From Bacillota bacterium (GTDB taxonomy: Bacteria > Bacillota > Negativicutes > Sporomusales > Sporomusaceae), in the NCBI GenBank assembly GCA_023388195.1, contig JAEWGR010000157.1, forward strand, positions 1-18,428: a stretch of 18,428 bases of DNA. Direction: 5' to 3'. Positions 1-7,400 of this stretch are shown in pieces. The translations under genes were made by a program, and so were the position numbers. The notes beneath the pieces are model-generated. The model was given only the letters and a program-made list of their open reading frames with translations, had not been told where the DNA came from and did not search any database. Every line of letters starts with the position of its first letter. Position 1 is the stretch's first letter.

Positions 1-14
1 ATAGCTCTTTGCGC

Positions 15-50
15 GAAAAATAAAAAACCAGCCTCACTGTGAAGCTGGCC
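15..50 (-). terminator. Rho-independent terminator after the amidase/membrane protein pair
   Basis: Read on the minus strand, an imperfect hairpin with outer arms CCAGC/GCTGG (28-32 and 44-48) and inner TCA/TGA pairs is followed by a T-rich tract (complement of 15-27). It lies about 50 bp past the stop codon of the small membrane protein and closes that transcription unit. Confidence 0.8.
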
Positions 51-97
51 TTGGGTTTGTCGCTTTGCCTTCTACTAATTAATAAGCTGACGTAGCA

Positions 98-658
98 TTA
101 ATCCGTCTCTGCCAAAGGAAGCGTAGCTAAAATTTTATACTCTCCCGCACGTTCATTTAATACCATATTAACATTAACTTTGACGGTTTTTAACATTTCT
201 AAGATTTCTGCGTCGCTATAATTCTTAGGATCTATCAAAACAGTCATTCTAAATTTTTGCTCATAAATTTTACGTGCATGCATTCTTGAATAAATTTTGA
301 CACCCTCAATTGTTGCCATGTCAGGTTTATTTCCTATTATAATCGGTGGCAGGCTTTCCTGTGTTGCATACCGCCCCCTCACCAAATAGATAGTTTGAAA
401 AAATGATTGGTGATCATATTTAAAAGTTATTAGCGCCTCTTTCAGTCTTACATTGGTTCCTATCAATCTTCTCCAATCATTTTCATTTATAGCATAATTA
501 TGAGCATAATTATGTTGACTCTCCTTCAAAGTAAATGTAGGTTCAACAAGTTCCACATTTTGAACAGTTATTGTTGGAGTAGCTATAAAAGAATCATATA
601 TGAAAAAAATAATACATAAACCAACAATTGTAATTATCCAGACGGCGATTTTCCGCAC
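98..658 (-). CDS. Small one-TM membrane-anchored protein of unknown function
   Basis: 186 aa. The start is GTG at 658, chosen because GGAGG sits 7 nt upstream; the nearby ATG is out of frame. Residues about 4-23 (IAVWIITIVGLCIIFFIYDS) form one hydrophobic segment after a short basic start, so the protein is probably an N-in, C-out membrane protein with about 160 residues outside the cytoplasm. There is no lipobox and no domain I recognise. It starts only 12 bp after the stop of the upstream amidase-like gene, so the two are very likely co-transcribed and functionally paired. One possibility is an inhibitor or immunity partner of that enzyme; another is an envelope anchor or accessory factor. 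The function is not known from the sequence alone. Confidence 0.75.
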   Translation of the reverse strand: MRKIAVWIITIVGLCIIFFIYDSFIATPTITVQNVELVEPTFTLKESQHNYAHNYAINENDWRRLIGTNVRLKEALITFKYDHQSFFQTIYLVRGRYATQESLPPIIIGNKPDMATIEGVKIYSRMHARKIYEQKFRMTVLIDPKNYSDAEILEMLKTVKVNVNMVLNERAGEYKILATLPLAETD

Positions 659-670
659 TCCATGACCTCC

Positions 671-2038
671 TCATTGATCGTAATTAACATGAATAAAATA
701 TATGTCCCCTCGGTATTTGTCTTTTAATATGTCTTGCAAAGAATCATTCTGTCTATCTTCCGTATGTCCAGAATATAAGATCTTACCATTCTCGACTCCA
801 GTTACCATAGCAACGTGATTTATATAACCCCGAGGGTTGCCCTCATCGAAATTATCAAAAGCAATAATATCTCCTGCTCTTATATAAGCGGCAACTCTTG
901 GTATCTCATCCACACTGATAATACGTGATACGCCATAGGAACGTCCTGGCTGGGAAAAATACCTGAAGAGCGCATCCGGCTGCAGCCACGACTTCGTTGC
1001 GTCTACGCTCGGTTTACCCAGCATCGCTCTAATACCTTCATATGTTAGATTCCCTTGTTCATCTATGATAGGAAAGGTCCCATCATAAGTAGATTGGGGG
1101 TCTAAGTAAGCTCTCCAATACCAATCTTTAGTCATAGGTATTCCACCTGCAAACAACGCTTGCGAAACAATATTTGTGCAGTCCGAACCACCGCCAGTTT
1201 CCGGACTAAAATAGTGAAAGCCATCATGATCAGTATGATTGTAAGCATTTGCCACCATATATGCTACAGCTTTTGCTCTATTTGCCTGGTCGACTTTAGA
1301 CGGACCGGCACCGCCAACGTACGGGTTAATAATACGCGATTTATCAGATATTTGAGTAGCAGCATTTTTCTTTATGTACTCAGGTCCTTTTTTCTCTGCG
1401 GCAATAACTTCAGCAACTTGTAATGTATCTATTTGAATCTCAATGAATGCATCATGAACGGCTTTTTCAAATGCACTTTCTAGTATCGATACCTTATAGG
1501 CGTCATCCGAATCCATTATACCATTTTTTACCTTGCGATTGACACCAAATCTGTCTGTCATCAAGTAAGCGCCATTTTCTACGTCCCAGTAGTCGAGTAC
1601 AGAAGGAACACTCGCAATATTAGCACTCCCTATATTCGTTTCAAAATTGTATTGCACTTTATCAGCGAATGATTTGGCTACCTTAGGGTCGCCTGAAAAG
1701 CTATCGTCCTTAATACTATTAAACAAAGTATTTCCCGTCAGCGTTATCCCGCTTTCAAACATACCAAAATTCAACAGCGTTGGCTGCTTAACACTTAGTT
1801 CCGGCTTAAACATTTCTACCAATGCGTCACGTTGTTCCGGGCTCTGCGCGGCGGCAAAGATGCTTCTGAATTGTTCCCCAAAACTATACTCAGTTGCGGT
1901 CGGACCCATTGTTACGCTCGCTTGTTCACTATCGGTAGGAATCATCACCTGCGAATTATTCACAACAGCTTGATCTATGACGTTTTGCTCCAAATCATAT
2001 CCATCGGTAAGTTCGATCTCATAATCCCTAAAACTCAT
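671..2038 (-). CDS. Amidase_6-type (NlpC/P60-like fold) putative peptidoglycan amidase with unknown N-terminal domain
   Basis: 455 aa from the ATG at 2038, which has GGGAG about 8 nt upstream; an in-frame GTG at 2071 has no Shine-Dalgarno. The C-terminal ~200 residues match the putative amidase domain (Amidase_6). They show NRAKAVAYMVANAY, then GGGSDCTNIVSQALFAGG with the presumed nucleophile Cys, INHVAMVTG with the presumed His, and SGHTEDRQNDSL near the end. The first ~240 residues are acidic and helical-looking, and I do not recognise them. No signal peptide, TM segment or lipobox is visible, which is unusual for a cell-wall hydrolase. Family members are thought to cleave peptide or amide bonds in cell-wall material. 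The gene is followed within 12 bp by a membrane protein gene. Alternatives: a lytic enzyme exported by a non-Sec route, a polymorphic-toxin-like effector, or a sporulation or lysis enzyme. Confidence 0.75.
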   Translation of the reverse strand: MSFRDYEIELTDGYDLEQNVIDQAVVNNSQVMIPTDSEQASVTMGPTATEYSFGEQFRSIFAAAQSPEQRDALVEMFKPELSVKQPTLLNFGMFESGITLTGNTLFNSIKDDSFSGDPKVAKSFADKVQYNFETNIGSANIASVPSVLDYWDVENGAYLMTDRFGVNRKVKNGIMDSDDAYKVSILESAFEKAVHDAFIEIQIDTLQVAEVIAAEKKGPEYIKKNAATQISDKSRIINPYVGGAGPSKVDQANRAKAVAYMVANAYNHTDHDGFHYFSPETGGGSDCTNIVSQALFAGGIPMTKDWYWRAYLDPQSTYDGTFPIIDEQGNLTYEGIRAMLGKPSVDATKSWLQPDALFRYFSQPGRSYGVSRIISVDEIPRVAAYIRAGDIIAFDNFDEGNPRGYINHVAMVTGVENGKILYSGHTEDRQNDSLQDILKDKYRGDIYFIHVNYDQ

Positions 2039-2409
2039 TTTCTCATCTCCCAATTTTTTCTGCCTGACCACTTCAGAGGGCTGTTTGTAAGAGCAATAAA
2101 AAAAGGCCTTCCAGCCTCAGAAAAATTTCATAATCCCGACCCCATTTATTATTTTTGAGAAGCAAATTCCAAAAAGGAAATTATCCCTTATCATTTTATT
2201 CGTACCTTCTTCGGGAAATGGACATGACTTTCCCAAAAATATTTGACTTATCCAATGGTAATCTTGCCCGGGAATGCAGGCCTGAAGGGATATAGGGACT
2301 TCTTCAAAGAAATATTTCGTAGCATATTACTTGTTAAACGTAAAAGTCCCTCTATATCTTTTCCGTACACTTTCCGGTGAAAAAGTATATGTCTTTTTCG
2401 AAAACATTT

Positions 2410-2438
2410 TGACTCAAGGGGACGGTTCTCTTGAGTCA
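2410..2438 (+). repeat. REP-like hairpin repeat, copy 1 (ACGGTTC loop)
   Basis: A perfect 9-bp stem TGACTCAAG/CTTGAGTCA encloses the loop GGGACGGTTCT. The same core occurs at 7223-7257 (identical stem core and loop), 7152-7176 (different stem) and on the minus strand at 16894-16922. A smaller hairpin with the same ACGGTTC loop lies just downstream at 2450-2468 (GCATA/TATGC stem). This layout resembles REP elements mobilised by RAYT (Y1-type) transposases; no such transposase gene is in the window. Confidence 0.75.
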
Positions 2439-2449
2439 CTTTACCTTTC

Positions 2450-2468
2450 GCATACCACGGTTCTATGC
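2450..2468 (+). repeat. Small REP-like hairpin (ACGGTTC loop), doublet partner of copy 1
   Basis: GCATA and TATGC form a 5-bp stem around CCACGGTTC. The loop shares ACGGTTC with the neighbouring repeat in the same orientation. The short stem makes this a weaker call than the other copies. Confidence 0.4.
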
Positions 2469-2542
2469 AAAACAGGCAGGTCATGGATGGTAGTCACTGA
2501 GTGTCCATGTTTTTGTAATCTATACCATTTATAATCAGCACA

Positions 2543-2571
2543 TTGACATTTAGAATTCTAACTGTTAGAAT
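2543..2571 (+). promoter_or_regulatory. marR promoter with embedded operator
   Basis: TTGACA (2543-2548) and TAGAAT (2566-2571) are separated by exactly 17 bp. The spacer and -10 box coincide with TTAGAATTCTAACTGTTAG (2550-2568), which contains the perfect palindromes TTAGAATTCTAA and TTCTAACTGTTAGAA (2556-2570). The same 19 bp recurs in front of the exporter gene. A repressor bound here would block RNA polymerase, as expected for MarR autoregulation. Confidence 0.85.
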
Positions 2572-2621
2572 GAGCTCATGAATTCATTTGGCTATAATCC
2601 ACATTGGAAAGGAACTGAAAA

Positions 2622-3056
2622 ATGGCAGAGAACAATTCCTGGGCAAATCAACCTTTTTCTTATCTACTCAGAGTGATAGGCATTAAAATGAAAAATAAAG
2701 CTGACAAGAGTCTTGCAGAATTCGGCTTAACTTCTCAACAAGGGCATACCCTCGGTTACATTAATTCCAATGAAGGAATTATCCAGAAGGAGTTAGCCGA
2801 TTTTTTTAAGAAACGGGACGCCAGTATAACCAGCATGCTGCAAGGCCTTGAAAAAAGAGGTTTTATTGAAAGAAGAATTCCTAAGGATAACGAAAGAGAA
2901 AAAAAAGTTTACCTCTTACCAAAAGGCAAAGAATTAATTGAAGACTTCGATAAGAAATTTCAGGAAATTGAAAATGATATTACAAGATGTTTAACTGATG
3001 ATGAAGTTCAAACCTTGCTTCGCCTTTTAACAAAAATCAACAGCAACCTGGAATAA
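2622..3056 (+). CDS. MarR-family transcriptional regulator
   Basis: 144 aa, typical MarR length, with GGAAAGGA just upstream of the ATG. The winged helix-turn-helix spans roughly residues 40-105: QKELADFFKKRDASITSMLQGLEKRGFIERR is the recognition-helix region, followed by the wing with the characteristic DNEREKKVYL (D-x-R) motif. N- and C-terminal helices would form the dimer interface. The protein probably represses its own promoter and the downstream exporter/phosphotransferase genes by binding the shared 19-bp palindromic sites, with release on binding a small, probably toxic, ligand. The ligand cannot be read from the sequence. Its position 131 bp before a DHA2 exporter is a classic drug-response arrangement. 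Confidence 0.93.
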   Translation: MAENNSWANQPFSYLLRVIGIKMKNKADKSLAEFGLTSQQGHTLGYINSNEGIIQKELADFFKKRDASITSMLQGLEKRGFIERRIPKDNEREKKVYLLPKGKELIEDFDKKFQEIENDITRCLTDDEVQTLLRLLTKINSNLE

Positions 3057-3097
3057 AATTCAGCTCACTATTCCCATATAATTTTTTAACTTTATTA

Positions 3098-3116
3098 TTA
3101 GAATTCTAACTGTTAG
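3098..3116 (+). promoter_or_regulatory. Second MarR operator, upstream of the exporter
   Basis: TTAGAATTCTAACTGTTAG is identical over 19 bp to the site in the marR promoter. It contains TAGAAT but I cannot identify a good -35 box at the right spacing. It lies 72 bp before the exporter start codon, so it probably controls a second promoter for the exporter and phosphotransferase genes. Confidence 0.8.
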
Positions 3117-3187
3117 TCATCAATGTTTTAGAAAACTAATCGATTCTTATCATTCAACCAATTTAATTTTATACGGAGGGTTACAAG

Positions 3188-4603
3188 ATGAAGAATAATA
3201 AATGGCTGGCCCTGGCGGTCATTATATTAGGTACTTTTATGACAATGCTGGATACAAGTATTGTGAATATAGCAATCCCCAAGCTCATGGATATATTCCA
3301 GGTTGACCTAAGCAACATAAAATGGGTCTTAAGTGCTTATTCCCTGGCACTAGCAGCAGTAATTCCCTTGACGGGATTTTTGCTCGACACGTTTGGAACA
3401 AAAAGAGTATTCATTTTCGCTTTATCTATGTTTACATTGGGCTCGATGTTATGCGGATTATCCTGGAGTAATAGTTCGTTGGTCATGTTTAGAATCATCC
3501 AGGCAATCGGTGGCGGCATGATTATGCCGGTTGCAGTCACCATTATCTTTACCGTATTCCCCCATGAAGAACGGGGTGTAGCGATGGGCTACTGGGGAAT
3601 TGTAGGCATGTTTGGTCCGGCTCTGGGACCAACTATCGGTGGCTATATTATTGCCAACATGGATTGGGGAATGATGTTTCTGGTAAACGTTCCGCTTGGA
3701 ATCTTGGGCTTACTAATAGCAAGTCATGCATTGGAAAATTCTCCGACCAAGCCATTTAAACGTTTTGACATCGTCGGATTTATTTCTTCCGTGACCGGTA
3801 TTGTGAGCTTACTCTATGTTCTTGGCGAAGGCGCCGCGCTAGACTGGGATAATACAAAAAACTGGATACTGCTTTCTGTTGGAATCATCAGTACAGTGGT
3901 TTTCATTGTAAATGAACTAACCGTCAAAGAGCCCTTGCTTGATTTACGCGTTTTTAAAATATACAACTATACGGTGAGCCAGATCGTTCAGACTTTACAC
4001 GGACTTGCCTTTATGGGCGGCGTGTTAATCCTTCCTTTATACTTGCAGGAAATAAGAGGGTTTAGCGCACTAGACGCCGGCTTATTACTGTTTCCTTCCG
4101 CAATAGCCGCCGGCGTTACATCAGCCATAAGCGGCAGATTGCTAGTCAGGATTGGACTCAGAAAATTGACAGTACCTGGTCTTTTCCTTGTCGCAGTTAC
4201 CACTTATCAGCTAAGTCTTCTCGACATGAACACTTCTGTGCAAACCATTCTATTGCTATCCACATTAAGAGGATTTGGTATGGGCTTTTGTATGCAGCCG
4301 GTCGGAACTGCCGGGATATACGCGGTTCCCAGCCAGCTCGTAGGCAGAGCCTCGGCCCTGCAAAATACCATAAAACAGATCAATCAGGCCCTATGTATAA
4401 CCGTTTTAACAACCCAGATCCAAAATCACCGCTTGCAGTTTGCTGACCGAATCACCGAGCAAGCAAGTGGTATTTTGCAGCAGCAGGCTTATAATGCTGC
4501 CTTGAATTACGCGATGATGTTAACCCTAATTACAATTCTCTTATCCATTATCGCGGTTACGTTTATGAAAGATCAAAAAATAATAAAAGCGCAAAAAGCA
4601 TAA
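3188..4603 (+). CDS. DHA2-family (EmrB/QacA type) MFS multidrug exporter
   Basis: 471 aa, the usual size for a 14-TM proton-coupled drug exporter in the cytoplasmic membrane. GGAGGG lies 7 nt before the ATG. Family motifs are clear: LDTSIVNIAIPKL in TM1 (from residue 21), GFLLDTFGTKRVF (motif A, loop 2-3), a conserved Arg in FRIIQAIGGGMIMPV (TM4), and the antiporter motif GPALGPTIGGYI in TM5. Hydrophobic segments continue to the end. It is likely to export amphipathic drugs or a self-made toxic compound. It lies between the MarR gene and the phosphotransferase-like gene, 16 bp before the latter, and is probably co-transcribed with it. No EmrA-type membrane-fusion partner is nearby, although the organism seems to have an outer membrane. 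Confidence 0.93.
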   Translation: MKNNKWLALAVIILGTFMTMLDTSIVNIAIPKLMDIFQVDLSNIKWVLSAYSLALAAVIPLTGFLLDTFGTKRVFIFALSMFTLGSMLCGLSWSNSSLVMFRIIQAIGGGMIMPVAVTIIFTVFPHEERGVAMGYWGIVGMFGPALGPTIGGYIIANMDWGMMFLVNVPLGILGLLIASHALENSPTKPFKRFDIVGFISSVTGIVSLLYVLGEGAALDWDNTKNWILLSVGIISTVVFIVNELTVKEPLLDLRVFKIYNYTVSQIVQTLHGLAFMGGVLILPLYLQEIRGFSALDAGLLLFPSAIAAGVTSAISGRLLVRIGLRKLTVPGLFLVAVTTYQLSLLDMNTSVQTILLLSTLRGFGMGFCMQPVGTAGIYAVPSQLVGRASALQNTIKQINQALCITVLTTQIQNHRLQFADRITEQASGILQQQAYNAALNYAMMLTLITILLSIIAVTFMKDQKIIKAQKA

Positions 4604-4619
4604 AAAGGAGTGAGTTTAT

Positions 4620-7199
4620 ATGTCAAACTATACAAATAATTTAAAGGAACTAAATAAAGACTCTTTATTAATTGCAGGCGGCAAGGGTGCGAATCTAGGG
4701 GTGTTAATCCAAGCCGGGCTCCCCGTTCCGCCTGGATTCGTAATTACAGCAGGAGCTTATCGAAAACACCTGGAAGCTGCAAATCTGAAAGAGCTGATAA
4801 AAGCTAAACTGGCAAACATCGCGGAAAATGATATTGCTGCTATAACTGAGGCCAGTCAATGCATTTCTACCTGGATTGAAGAGTCTCCCATGCCTAATGA
4901 GGTGCAGGCAGACATAAAAAGGGCATACGCTGATTTTTTTCAAGAACTAAGCAGCCGATCCGATGTAATGGTTGCAGTCCGTTCGAGCGCTACAGCCGAA
5001 GATTTACCCTCTGCATCTTTTGCGGGGCAGCATGAAACCTATCTCGGTATTTGCGGAAGTGATGAGATCGTCAGGCATATAAAAAAGTGTTGGGCCAGTG
5101 TCTGGTCGTCGCAGGCCATATCCTATCGCATTAGCATGGGTTTTGAACATCTCAAGGTAGACCTGGCTGTTGTTGTCCAATTAATGATCGATGCTGAAGC
5201 TGCCGGAGTCATGTTCACGGCAAATCCGGTCAATGGCAGACGGGATGAAATGCTTATTAGCGCTGGCTACGGGTTGGGAGAATCGATTGTAAGCGGACAA
5301 ATAACGCCAGATACATTCATCTTATCAAAATCCGGAAGCCTCAAAGAACAAATTTTAGGTTCCAAAGAAATAAGCATTTTGCTAAGCAAAAACGGCACGG
5401 TAGTGGAAGAAGTTCCCATGAAAAAGCGGCAAGCATTCTGCCTTGGCAATCGTGAGTTTCAGCAATTGACAGACCTTGCTAAAGCGGTCGAGCAGCATTA
5501 TGGCTGCCCGATGGACACCGAATGGGCTCTCTCTCAAGGCAAAATCTATATGCTGCAAGCCAGACCAATCACCACTGAGTTATCCGACCCTGATGATACG
5601 GATATTTTAGGCCCTGATGATCAAATGATTTTCCAGGGTAAAAAAGCTCCCTGGGGTTTGCAAAGCGCTATGGAACATTGTTCAGAACCTCCGACACCCT
5701 TGGATTTTGCTTACATTTGTTCCTGTTATCAAGGCTTTGATAGTTATTTGCACAACGAGGTGGGCTTTAGTCTGCCGAAGAGTCCGATGAAACCTATCGA
5801 AAGAGAGAGTGGCTGTGTTGCTATTGATCTTAAACAAGCGGAATTCTCCCCTGCGATGCTATGGAAAATACCAAAATTACTCATTAGAGAATACACCATG
5901 GACATTCGACTTTTTTGGCACACCTTGTCTACCGAAATAGATTTGTGGGTTAAAAAAATGGATGAAGCAGGCGAGAATACAACAGATGCAGTAAAACTAG
6001 CAAAGTTGATTGATCAGGCAGTAGCCGAAATGGGAGTTCTTTTTCAAAAAAGGATATCTGACTTTGTACCGAATATCGTTATCGACTTGAAATTTGACTA
6101 TGTAATCAAAAAAGCGGTAGGGAAAAAACGGAAAGAAGAAGTGAAAGAAAATCTTCTTAAAGCATTGCCTTTTCGCACAGCTCTGCAGAATAAATCACTG
6201 GTCAAAGTTGCCCATGCAGCCGCTTTGTATGGAAAAGACAGCTCTGCCTTTAAAAATGAATTTGCTGCATTTTTAGCAGAATACGGCGATAGACCTTCGG
6301 CAAGTATGGCTCCTACCCTATCAGCCTGTACATGGCGGGAAAAGCCGGAAGTCGTGTATAACCTCATTGATTCCTTAGTAAGTGACAACGAGCTGTTCAA
6401 TTCCGAGGCAAGCTTTAAAAAGCAAGAAATTGCCCTTGAAGAGGCAAAGAATGAAATCGAGAAATTGCTAAATAAAAAACAATATGACAACTTTCTTACC
6501 ATCCTTGATCTAGCCCGAGAAGGAGTGATCATTCGAGAAGAAGGTTTGTTTTATATAGAAAAACTCACAGCTTGTGTGCGCAGATTAAGTTTAAAACTTG
6601 GAACTATGCTTGAAGAAAAGGGCCTCCTAAGCGAAGCGAATGATATATTCTTTCTTTTCTTGGAAGAATTAGAGCCTGTCGCCGCGGGACAATTGGATCT
6701 TACAGGCAAGATTGTCAAAAGGCAAAATGCTTATAAAAAGGTCTATGCTGCCCATGAAAAGGGTATTCATTGGATGATCTCCACCGGATCGTTTCCTGTA
6801 TTTAATAAAAAGGAAAAGCAAGCTAAAAACATTAGTGATCCAAACGAAATTAAAGGGATTTCTGCAAGTCGCGGAGTGTATGAAGGCCCAGTCTGCATAG
6901 TAAGAGGACCATCTGAATTCCATAAACTAAAAAAAGGAGATATTCTGGTGTCACCCTATACCGCTCCAGTTTGGACGCCACTTTTCAGGTTAGCCTCCGC
7001 AGTAGTCACTGAAATCGGCAGTGCAGGTTCCCACGCGGCAATTGTCTCGCGGGAATATGGTCTCCCCTGCGTAGTAGATATACCGAACATCACAACTATA
7101 TTAAAAGACGGACAAATGGTCCGTGTAGATGGCACAAAAGGACTAATAAAAACACAAGGGGACGGTTCTTACGTGTCGTCAAGGCACCCTCATCCATGA
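4620..7199 (+). CDS. PEP synthase / rifampicin phosphotransferase-like enzyme
   Basis: 859 aa, close to the ~870 aa of rifampicin phosphotransferases (Rph). AAGGAG lies about 8 nt before the ATG. The N-terminal ATP-grasp domain (about 1-315) shows GGKGANLG with Lys22, VRSSATAEDLPSASFAGQHE with Arg121, GVMFTANPVNG and DTEWALSQGKIYMLQARPIT. The middle domain (about 330-750) contains SEPPTPLDF, as in Rph-type rather than true PEP synthases. The C-terminal swivelling His domain has EIGSAGSHAAIVSREYGLPCVV with the presumed phospho-carrying His805. Rph splits ATP, using a phospho-His relay to phosphorylate the drug; the substrate here could be a rifamycin or another hydroxyl-bearing compound. Co-occurrence with MarR and an exporter supports a resistance role. 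I see no rifamycin-associated element of the actinobacterial type. The last 15 residues come from a REP-like repeat, not from family sequence. Confidence 0.85.
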   Translation: MSNYTNNLKELNKDSLLIAGGKGANLGVLIQAGLPVPPGFVITAGAYRKHLEAANLKELIKAKLANIAENDIAAITEASQCISTWIEESPMPNEVQADIKRAYADFFQELSSRSDVMVAVRSSATAEDLPSASFAGQHETYLGICGSDEIVRHIKKCWASVWSSQAISYRISMGFEHLKVDLAVVVQLMIDAEAAGVMFTANPVNGRRDEMLISAGYGLGESIVSGQITPDTFILSKSGSLKEQILGSKEISILLSKNGTVVEEVPMKKRQAFCLGNREFQQLTDLAKAVEQHYGCPMDTEWALSQGKIYMLQARPITTELSDPDDTDILGPDDQMIFQGKKAPWGLQSAMEHCSEPPTPLDFAYICSCYQGFDSYLHNEVGFSLPKSPMKPIERESGCVAIDLKQAEFSPAMLWKIPKLLIREYTMDIRLFWHTLSTEIDLWVKKMDEAGENTTDAVKLAKLIDQAVAEMGVLFQKRISDFVPNIVIDLKFDYVIKKAVGKKRKEEVKENLLKALPFRTALQNKSLVKVAHAAALYGKDSSAFKNEFAAFLAEYGDRPSASMAPTLSACTWREKPEVVYNLIDSLVSDNELFNSEASFKKQEIALEEAKNEIEKLLNKKQYDNFLTILDLAREGVIIREEGLFYIEKLTACVRRLSLKLGTMLEEKGLLSEANDIFFLFLEELEPVAAGQLDLTGKIVKRQNAYKKVYAAHEKGIHWMISTGSFPVFNKKEKQAKNISDPNEIKGISASRGVYEGPVCIVRGPSEFHKLKKGDILVSPYTAPVWTPLFRLASAVVTEIGSAGSHAAIVSREYGLPCVVDIPNITTILKDGQMVRVDGTKGLIKTQGDGSYVSSRHPHP
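7152..7176 (+). repeat. REP-like hairpin repeat, copy 2, inside the 3' end of the phosphotransferase gene
   Basis: ACAC..GTGT and AAG..CTT form a stem with a 2-nt bulge around GGGACGGTT. The core AAGGGGACGGTTCT is identical to copies 1 and 3, but the outer stem differs and its changes stay paired. It is read in frame as the C-terminal tail of the upstream enzyme. Confidence 0.7.
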
Positions 7200-7222
7200 T
7201 AACCCGGCCAGTGGACAATGAT

Positions 7223-7263
7223 AAATGACTCAAGGGGACGGTTCTCTTGAGTCATTTTTTTAT
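7223..7263 (+). terminator. REP-like repeat copy 3 acting as terminator of the marR-exporter-phosphotransferase unit
   Basis: A perfect 12-bp stem AAATGACTCAAG/CTTGAGTCATTT (7223-7234 with 7246-7257) has the conserved loop GGGACGGTTCT and runs into a T-rich tract. It is both a member of the ACGGTTC hairpin family and a good intrinsic terminator, 24 bp beyond the stop codon. Confidence 0.85.
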
Positions 7264-7314
7264 TTTTATCGTACTTTATCATTATAAAGAAGTTAAAATG
7301 GGAACATATTTCCT

Positions 7315-7353
7315 ATAAAAAAATATTCGCCTAGACCAAAGTCCAGGCGAATA
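7315..7353 (-). terminator. Rho-independent terminator of hcp
   Basis: On the minus strand a 13-bp stem with one mismatch (7324-7336 with 7341-7353, arms TATTCGCCT/AGGCGAATA plus GAC/GTC, loop of 4) is followed by a run of T (complement of 7317-7323). It lies about 50 bp after the hcp stop codon. Confidence 0.9.
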
Positions 7354-7400
7354 CAGGCTACTTATTAAAATATTAACCTACCATGCAATTACTAAGGAAC

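Larger units (their letters stand above)
2072..2547. other. Non-coding hairpin-rich intergenic region
   Basis: I see no convincing gene here; the short ORFs lack ribosome binding sites and recognisable sequence. The stretch holds a weak minus-strand terminator-like hairpin (AGGC/GCCT then a T run, 2098-2120) and a possible GGGGTCGGG-loop hairpin (about 2127-2158). It also has GGGAAA/TTTCCC (about 2214-2235), a long imperfect inverted repeat (about 2283-2301 with 2340-2360), GAAAAAG/CTTTTTC (about 2379-2399), and REP-like hairpins (2410-2438 and 2450-2468). A CATGGA/TCCATG hairpin followed by TTTTTG (2482-2514) may be a weak plus-strand terminator. Confidence 0.5.

Noticed and set aside
2248..2484. 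78-aa minus-strand open frame upstream of marR
   Set aside because: It lies across the hairpin/REP region, has no ribosome binding site, and part of its sequence is simply the translation of the repeat core.
3098..3116. The operator-containing repeats as a mobile element pair flanking marR
   Set aside because: The repeated block is limited to 19 bp, palindromic and promoter-embedded, which is fully explained as two regulator binding sites.
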